From the NCBI GenBank assembly GCA_020650975.1, contig JAIPMN010000729.1:5490-45815 (forward strand): a stretch of 40,326 nt of DNA, written 5' to 3'. How positions within the stretch are numbered: the first letter of the stretch is position 1; each line of letters begins with the position of its first letter. The notes under the pieces are model-generated. The model had not been told where the DNA came from and searched no databases. It was given only the letters and a program-made list of their open reading frames with translations. The position numbers and the translations under genes are program-made. The DNA is from Apostichopus californicus. Taxonomy: Eukaryota > Echinodermata > Holothuroidea > Aspidochirotida > Stichopodidae. Positions 10,501 through 19,500 of this stretch are shown here, piece by piece.

Positions 10501-13500
10501 AACATGTTTGTTTTTTATCGGAAAATAAATGTGGCCTCAGCTTCCGATAGTTATCACAGACTTACGTAGGCAATTCAAAAAGCATAAGATTATAAACAGC
10601 AAACAAAACTTTCCTTCAAGTCATGGGGTGATAACTTCCTGAACTTCAGTTCAGAGACCAGTTCGACTAGTACAAAATATTCTTAAAAATACTTGCCAAA
10701 CTTTTACATCTTCAGATTGATCAGAGTGACATTGTTATTTCTAGGTCCTGGAAATAATATCAAAATATCCTAGTTTTTTTAAGCATTTTGGAATGTCTCG
10801 GCTGACTCGTTTGTCCCTCTGCTTGATTTATTTCTCGTCATAATTTTCATAACTTCATTATTTCTAGCAGACGTAGAAGATAAATTTGTCACTTAATTAG
10901 TCGGGTGAATTATTGGAATGAAGCCATGCTGGTCTAATATTCTAGGAACTTGAGAAGTGTGTATTATACCGCATGATCCCAATTTGCAAGATTTGTTTAC
11001 ATTACCAAAATAGTTGGCTGTAGAATCGCTTATTATTGTTGACCTGAGTGATGCTACCTCATCATATTCATTGCACAGTGCTCGGGTAGGTGACTTTGAA
11101 TATGCTGAGGGAGGCACTGGGGGTGGGGGAAGGAGGGGGGGAAGATGAGATGAAGGAAAAGAACAAAAAAAAAATGCCAAGAGATATTACAAGGTGTCAA
11201 TCTGGTATATAGCAGAAAAGGAAAAAAAAGGTTAATCAATGAGGAACAAAAATTTGATTAGTGAATTGCCACTGGAACTTTTGTAGTAAATTTTTATTAA
11301 CTCGGGGAATTCCCTATTGATGTGGTAAAAGGCCTCACCAGGATATCGCTCAAGGTTGGCAAACATTAATATTTGAGATTGCTACATTATGTCATACTAA
11401 ATTGACACCTTAAGTGGTAGCGAGATCTGTGATTGATGTTGTAATAAGGGGGGGGGGGTGGGGGGGACTGGATGTGTTGGCAAGGTGTAAAGTTTTGTTC
11501 AGAGTAAACGGATTTGTTGTCAAAATGAAAATCTTGCAGTGCAGCTGTAAAATCTCCTTACAGCAAAGCTGAATCCATATCATAGCATAACTGGTTACTG
11601 TCAGCAGAGCAGCAGGAGCCTATTGTATGAGACAGCACATTACAAAAGATCACATACTACACAGCCTGGCTGGAGGATACTGCACTCCCTCCCGCATCCC
11701 AATTTAGGCACAGTCCCGTATGTGTCACATACTGATACTAAACTCTATGGAGGTTACTGCAGTGTATGCAGAGTGTTTTGTTGTTGTCTGGGATGGAGTG
11801 GGCCAGGATGGGGTGGGCCAGGATGGGGTGGGCCAGTGTAGGGTGGTACCAACCAAGATAGAGTGGGATGAGATGGGAAGGGTGACATACTGTAGATGTT
11901 GGCATCATGCAAAGGCATATTGTTGTTGATACAAGTATGTGGACTCAATTAGGTAGCATCATATTGAGGTTGACCTGGGTTTTTTTTTTCCCCCTTTTTT
12001 TTCTTTTCATGTCATTTTTTAAGCCACTGAACAAAACCAAGGAAAGACAACCTGCTCATTGTTTAATTTTTTGTTATATATCCTTTTCTTTGCCTTAGGG
12101 AGATATTTTATCTAAATTGGAGGCGAGTCTACCATATAGGACCGTGGAGGGATTAGACAGGGCATTAAAGAACTTAGAGTACCAACTTCAGCACAAGAAA
12201 CTCACGTCTCGAGAGGAGAACAGACTGGTGCGAGAGATCGAGACGCTCAAGCGATCGTGGAGCTTAGTCAGGTAAGGTGCCATGTCAAAAAGGAAAAAGG
12301 CTGCAGCAGCTGCAAAACCCCCTGCAGCAAGGTTGCATAGATATCAAAGGAAGGGGATTACCCCAGCCGACCTGCTAGTGCCTATCGCGTGAAACTCCCA
12401 TTTGCCCATTGTGAGAAACCGCACAGCTTGAGATATTCTCGTCCTACGCAGCCTGGCTGCGGGATGCTGCAGCCCCCTCAGTAACCTTCTATTGACACAG
12501 TGTCAGTGTATATGTATATATGTATATGTATGTAATTTTAGATCCTCCTGCAAGCAGAAACTCGCGAAGAAGCCTCATTGGCTTATCAAAGCCGCAAGCT
12601 GACCGAGGTCAGTCTCTTACATTCATATTTAACGTCCATGATTATGAATTGTTATTTGTCAACAACTCTGTAACTGGACAACATACATTAATCTGGTAGT
12701 GACTTGAACCGGGGACCTTATGATTGAAAGGCACCGGCGTTAACCACTGAGCTAACACTCCATGTGTGCATAGTCACTTCTCCAAAAGGGATAATTCAAT
12801 GGCAAACTGTATCCTTACCATCCTGGTGAAATTTGCATTAAATTTCTTTAGCGTTTTAGAGCTGATGAGGATTATTTACAGATTGTACCACAAGTGAACT
12901 TGAAGCAAACAGGAGTGATGTCATGGTTGTACACTGAGAGTAAAATGTTTCAGTTTTTTTTATTTTATATTTTGGATTATTATAGGGTTTCATACTTAAG
13001 ATGGTATGTAAAGTTGACATTAATTGACCCAATATTTACTGCGTTCCTCTCTTACCTGTCTCAGCTCTACTATTGCACTCTCTCATCTACCTAGCCTATT
13101 AACTGCTCACGTTTCAGCCAATGCGCCCTCCATTGACCCTCCTATGCGTAAATTCCCATCCTCAGTGCCTGTGGTATATCAATATCCAGATACATGTCAA
13201 TTTTGAAGGAGAAAATTAAAGAGTTAATTAAGAGTGAATATGAAAACATTTATTTGTTTGTTGTTTGTTTGCTAGGAGAAAATTAAGTTGTGAATTTCAA
13301 AACATGAAACAAGTTTGTCTTGGTGACATCACACCTGCTTCCATGACGATCATGTTTGGTACAAAACATATCAACTCGTAAAGCCGACATCTCGAAAACG
13401 TGTCTTACGAATTGAGAGATAGATTTCACTATGATGCTTCATGAGTGTGTACTCCCATCGTCGATAGTCAAAAAATCCATCTTTAACATTTTAACATTGT

Positions 13501-16500
13501 CCTTTGAAATAGACAGCTGGGTGAACAGAATTTAACGGGAGACACTCATATCAGAAGATAAATATAAATATAAATACCATATATTAAAGTGCTGTTATCA
13601 TGAAATAAAACATGCTCAAGAGCACTGTACAAAAGAACCATTACCTGGAATATAAAATTACCAAACTTAAGAAACCTAAAAGTAATAACAACAGCAATAA
13701 AAGTAAAAACATTATATAAGACAGGGATATAAACCACAATAAAGAACATAAAAATATAAATATATATAAAAATGGGCACAGTAACGTGAATGACACAACG
13801 AAATCCGAAATTTATCCGGCGATGAATTGGCAACCAATGCAGGTCTCGGAGTACTGGAGTGATGTGTTCGTAACGACGGGTTCTGGTAATAATTCTGGCA
13901 GCCGTATTTTGGACCCTCTGTAGTTTTTTGATTGAGGAGCATGACGTTACATTTAGGAGAGCATTGCAGTAGTCAAGACACACTTATGATGACACACATA
14001 CTAAGATGACCAATTAAAACATATCTGGCTGTAGACATACCGAAACAGCAAAACTATTACATTACATATTATCAAGGAGGTCTCGTTCACAAGAGACTTC
14101 ATCAATGGGTGCTCTGTTGTCTTCTAATTGTAGCTAATGTGGAATCATTTTTGAAAAGCTCTTAGCATAGCATACTTTATGTTCCTTTCGTTCCTTTCAT
14201 TAGCCCCCTCTGAAACACAGGTGGTACAGTGTGCAATGCATGTGTTTATAGGCTCTGCACACAATGGAAGAACTTAGAGACGACACGTTCTCAGACGTAA
14301 AAACCGAGGAAGTTGCAACACAAATCGTTAATGCTACACCGAATTGAACATGATCTGTGCTACTGTATTAATCAATTTTGAAACACAGACGGTATTCAGC
14401 ACAATTGTTGTCGGGCTTCACAGGATGTAGGAAGAATGTGTTTACAGTAACGAACCACAACAAACAATACCACAAAAATTGTAATAAATCACTCATGCCC
14501 CACTGAATTTAACATTATAAATTATGCTAGAACTGCGGTGGTTTCGAAAAGGGGGGGACGTCGTCACAAGTTGAAACTATTTTGAAATGTTCTCAATCCT
14601 CGGATTTGACGGTTAGTCCAAACCCACTTTGCAATGGCTAAAAGGTGGTACAGACTCAGGAAAAGACCTGACAATATCAATCTTAGAAATTGCCAGAAAT
14701 ATACTACCTCTCATTGTTAGAATGTTCTTGACTCCCATAAATCCTTTATCATCCTCACCACCCGGTGCGATATATATTGTACTGGATAAATTTACAGTCC
14801 AGGGAACATTTCCAAGAAATGTTGTCATTCGTGCCTACCCCCCCCCCCCCCACCACCTCGTTTGTTATTGTAATGGTGCAGTACAATGGAGACCTGAGAT
14901 AAAGACTGATCTGGTTGAAGATTGTGTGACATACCACTTGTTACTGGTTATTTACACAGCTACTTTAGGAATGCAATCTTTGTCATCGTTGTCAATGTCT
15001 GTTTTTTTTTTGGGGGTGATATAAAGTACAGACTGTACTATACTCTAACAAGGTCACACAGAGTTGAAGTAATGTATTTCCTGGAACATAAATAACCCTG
15101 CATATGATTACTGCTGTTATCATTTTGAAATTTAGTATAAATTTATCGCTTTTTATGGGTGAGACAGATTATATGTCAGGAAATCAGATATCCACTATTA
15201 TCCAGTATCGCATTGCAAAGACAAATGCTATGCAAAATGTACAAGTGCTTGGAAGGTTTTGTACACAGTTACCATAATTCCTGACAAAAGTTCAAAGCTA
15301 TCATAATTGCCGTGCAAAATTTGACCACTAGATTTTTATTCCCTGTACATATGTTAATACTAGTTGCACAATATACATGTATGTGATAGTCAATGTACAG
15401 CAAGATGGTGGAAAATTCATGAATTAGTTTCTTTTGGTAACTCCTAAATTTGATTAGATTTAATAGATTGTTAAAAAATTAAGCTTACAAGAATCAGGCG
15501 GAATTTTTTGTTTTGTTTTCAAGTATTGAAACTAGTTGCACAATATACATGTATGTGATAGTCAATGTACAGCAAGATGGTGGAAAATTTATGAATTAGT
15601 TTATTTTTGGTAACTCCTAAATTTGATTAGATTTAATAGATTGTTAAAAAATTAAGCTTACAAGAATCAGGGGAATTTTTGTTTTTGTTTTCAAGTATTG
15701 AAACTATCTATAAATTAAGGTACTAATTGTGCCTTTTTGAACTAAACCAGAAGTAAAAAAAGACCACAAGAAATGGGATAGACTTTGTACAAAACATCTG
15801 TTCAAAGTAAGTTGAGCGCCTCTGAAAAAAGAAGTAGACTTATAAAAAGCTATCCTGGCTACTTTTAATTAGATTGTGTCGACGAATAACTTTTACATGT
15901 TGGCATAAGTTAAAAAAAAAAAAAATAAAAAAAAAAATAAATAAATAAATAAAAAAAACGTTGATAAATCTCGTTCTCTTCATTTCTGAATAGGGAGTAT
16001 GACCAGAAGAAGAAAGACATCAAGGCGAACAAGGACAGTAAAAGTAAACTACAGGATGAAAAAGATGTGAGTAAAATCTTCCAAAATTATTTCCAATTTT
16101 TTTTAATAGTTTTGAACGCTTATCTTCTCCCGTCTCTGTTTACTGCATCGATTTTATGTCACGTCAAATTAATTTTTTTTGCAAGTATCGGATCCCTTTT
16201 TCGATAAATTACCCGTCTCTTGTTTTTCGTGAAACACATACAGAAATATTTCAATCACGTGAGCGATTTGAAGAAGCAGGAGGAAGTCATAAAACAGAGG
16301 TTGAACACCGTGAAGAGGAAAGAAGACGAAGCGTGGGCCAGATATCGAGAAGGAGGGGAGAGGAGAGATCAACTCAAAACAGGTATTTTACCTCCCTCAT
16401 CATTTACCTCCTCACGTCTAGCAACCCCTGTCTGTAACATTTTAAGCCCTGTTATGCATCTTGTATCCTGTCCTATTTGTTGTACCCAGCCTGCCCTACC

Positions 16501-19500
16501 CCCCTTTCTTACTCATTGAGTGGTAAGAAGAAAGATTAACTTAAAAAAGACTGCACTTCTCCTTCCCCACCCCGCCCCCCTCTCCTCTTTCATTGAGACA
16601 AGACAAGTGGGATCAAGTCCAAAAATTATTCATTATTTTGGATTCCCTATGTGTCATGTCCTCCGGTTGTAGGTCGGGATACTCTGTTCACCTCCTCTTT
16701 TCCTCTCCTCTCACCCCTTTCCTCCCCTCCCCTTTCCTCCCCTCCTCCCATCTCATAGCTGCAAGAGAAAGGCGATGGATTAAGAAAAAATATATTGTTT
16801 CCTCTGTTCGCCGTCTTCTTCTGGTGTTCCCGGCTCTGGGCTTTCAGTCCTTCACTCTCCCCCCATTCCTCCCCACCTGTCCCTCTCCCTCCTCCCCAGC
16901 CATCCGCATCCAACCCATCTCTTAGCTGCAAGAGAGGGAGATAGACTCAAAACAAGTGTATTGTTCCCTCTGTTTGCCATCTTCTTCTGGTGTTCCGGGC
17001 TCTGGGCTTCCTCATCTCCCCTCCCCTCCTCCCTACCCGTCCCCCTCCCTCCTCACCACCCGTCCTCCTCCAATCCATCTCATAGCTGCAAGAGAAAGGA
17101 TATGGACTGAAAAACAAGTATATTGTTCCCTCTTTCCCATCTTCTTAGAACTACTGTTCTGGGCTCTGTATTTCCTGCCCTCCCCTTGTTATAGCATTTT
17201 CTTACTTAGATAATTAGCCCTGGTACACTTCATACCCGACTCACATATTTTACTCAGTGTGAGGATTTCCTAATGCTCCCAAACCGAAGGTATGTAAGTT
17301 TACAGTAGTTTAAGCTGACAGTATTTTGTCCCCAGTGCAGAGGGGAATGTCAGTTTAAGGAAAGAAAATATGATTTGTTGAATGCCTTTATTATTTTGTG
17401 ATTTTCAGAAATTGACTTGCTGTATGAGAATAAAAGGCAGGCTTATACCATCCACAAGCAGGATCAAGAAAAATACAAAAAACACATGAAGGAATACAGG
17501 GAAGGAGAGAAGAAGAGAACAGAAGAGGCGAGGAAGGCGAGACATGCAGAGAGGATAAAACTACAGTAGGTATTCCAGGAAGGGGAGGACGGGGGTTGTC
17601 TGGAGGGTGGAACAGGAGGGTGGAACAGGAGGGTGGAAGAGGAAGACATCAGGGGAGGGCAGGACCAGGTCAGGAGATGGCAGGATGAGGTCAGAAGGGG
17701 GGGGGGTTCATGATGAGGTAATTAGAGGGACAGGACGAGGTGTAGAAGAGGGACAGAATGATGTCAAAAGAGAGCAGGATGAGGTCAGAAAGGGGGGGGG
17801 GCATGATGAGGTAATGAGAGGGACAGGATGATGTCTAGAAGAGGGACAGAATGACGTCAGGAGAGGGTGATGATGAGGTAAGGAGAGGTGGACATTATTT
17901 GGTAAGGAGAGTGGACAGGATGGGGGTCAGGAGAGGCACATAATGAGGTAAGGAGTGGGCAGGATGTAGTCAAGAGGAAGACAAGAGGTCAGGAGTAGCA
18001 GGATGTAGTCAAGAGGGGGGTGAGGATCAGGGCAGGAGGGAAGGGGGCAGGATGAGATCCCCAGAGGTGGCAGGAACTACTTTTGATGGTATAGTACCTG
18101 GGTAGTCAAGCAAATAGGATGAAGGAAGGGGAAGGGAGTGTGTTGCAAAGTGAATTCCTATTTCAGGTGCAGGACAGAGAGACCTATCTCTGCTGAAATG
18201 ATCCGAGTGAAGGGAATTCTGGGTAGTGCAGATGTAGATGTAACCAGTCACCATTTTTTTACTCTCTTCTCAGGAGAGAATACGATGAATCGCGAGAACC
18301 TCACTTAGAAGAGCGTCAGACGTGTGCTGCCTTAATAAAGTACCTCCAGTCTTACATTCCCCAGGAGGACGAGGCCAACCTAAATACTGGTCAGTGATCA
18401 TTATTTTTAGCACTTTTGGGGGAGGGGGTGAGGGAAGGGGAGGGGAGGATTGGAGAAACAAGATAGAAGTAGGGGAGGCAAGAGAGAATCAAGGCACACA
18501 ACCTTTCCAAGAATGTTTAATTTAAATCTAGTCTTGGAAACATCTTTTATACTCCACTTTTGAACATTCCGAACTTTTGTATTTGTCCTAACCTTGTTGT
18601 GTATCCAACAGTATTTAAGAAAGCCATTAGTTACGGATCATCACTGGTTGGTATATTTTTTAGGAAGAATCAAACGTAACTAACTACGTAACAGTTACTG
18701 TAATTTTTATTCTCTCTGTGGTTTTCGTCCTTCACATTCTCCCAGCTGCCAAGGTAAGACACAGCACAGAGTCTCTTTACCAGAGGGACCTATTAGAAGG
18801 TGAATTTACCGTCCTTAGGAGGAAGGGAGACAGCGATGACGAGGGGGGTGTCAGTCAGTTATCTGGGAGGAGGAAGAAAGGAAGGAGGCAGAGAAGACAC
18901 TCTGGTCATGTGAGTACATGTTTATGAATATGCATGACCTTCCCCCCATCCCCCCCCCCCCCCGTTGTTGAACAGAGATGTTGCTAATAGTTAGCTGTTG
19001 TTACCAGGGATGTGTAGTGCAGACTGAACAGCTGGTTAGGCTTCATACATTTTGGTTTGTGGATTACACATTCTGTTCACACTTCTCAAATTCAGAAGAA
19101 CGTGTAACGGTCAAAAGAGTGACGGGGTAGTCATGTTTTATATTATCCGAGTTAAAGAGGCGACTGGGAAGGAATCATCAAATTTGAAAAGAGGAGAAAA
19201 AGTTTGTGCTTGAACAGGATTTAAAACTTTTAACTGCAGGATTATTGGTCCTGTGCTCTACCAACTGAGTTATCTAGCCATTACTTACTTTGCTGTTGGT
19301 GTGGGGGGGGGGAGTGGGGGTTGGGGGAGGGAAAGGCCAATCAGAAGCCACAAGTTCATCATTTTATGAATTAATTAGATAGTCACAATTTCATATGTGA
19401 GCTACTTCATAATGAAGTATCCTTGGTAATCAAAACATGCAATGTTTGCTTTGCCTATCACTGTGTCTCGGTCAGACAGGTGTAATCAACACAGTGCCTA

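Larger units (their letters stand above)
8309..12098 (+). other. Intron of BFR1-like gene with duplications
   Basis: A 3.8 kb intron. It holds the possible cassette exon at 8810-8896, an imperfect two-copy duplication of about 84 bp (9328-9475), a 169-bp duplication (9655-9980), a G run (11448-11467), a dispersed repeat copy (11537-11700) and a 15-16 bp GGATGGGGTGGGCCA minisatellite (11790-11840). Confidence 0.65.
12272..15993 (+). other. Intron of BFR1-like gene with LINE and tRNA-like remnants
   Basis: A 3.7 kb intron. It holds dispersed repeat copy B, a tRNA-like fragment (12700-12775), a LINE remnant (13775-13983), a poly-C run (14838-14851), a 172-bp duplication (15360-15705) and an A-rich tract (15911-15958). 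Confidence 0.65.

Noticed and set aside
12541-12606. Possible extra exon of the BFR1-like gene (TTTTAG acceptor, GTCAGT donor)
   Set aside because: From the first acceptor the frame meets TGA, and from the second it shifts the next exon. The direct 12271-15994 join reads without a break.
12700-12775. Functional tRNA gene
   Set aside because: A and B boxes are present but the acceptor stem and anticodon loop do not fold properly; treated as a SINE or pseudo-tRNA fragment.
14629-15024. 131-codon plus-strand open frame
   Set aside because: It contains a translated poly-C run and no family motif, lies within an intron, and is matched by antisense frames.
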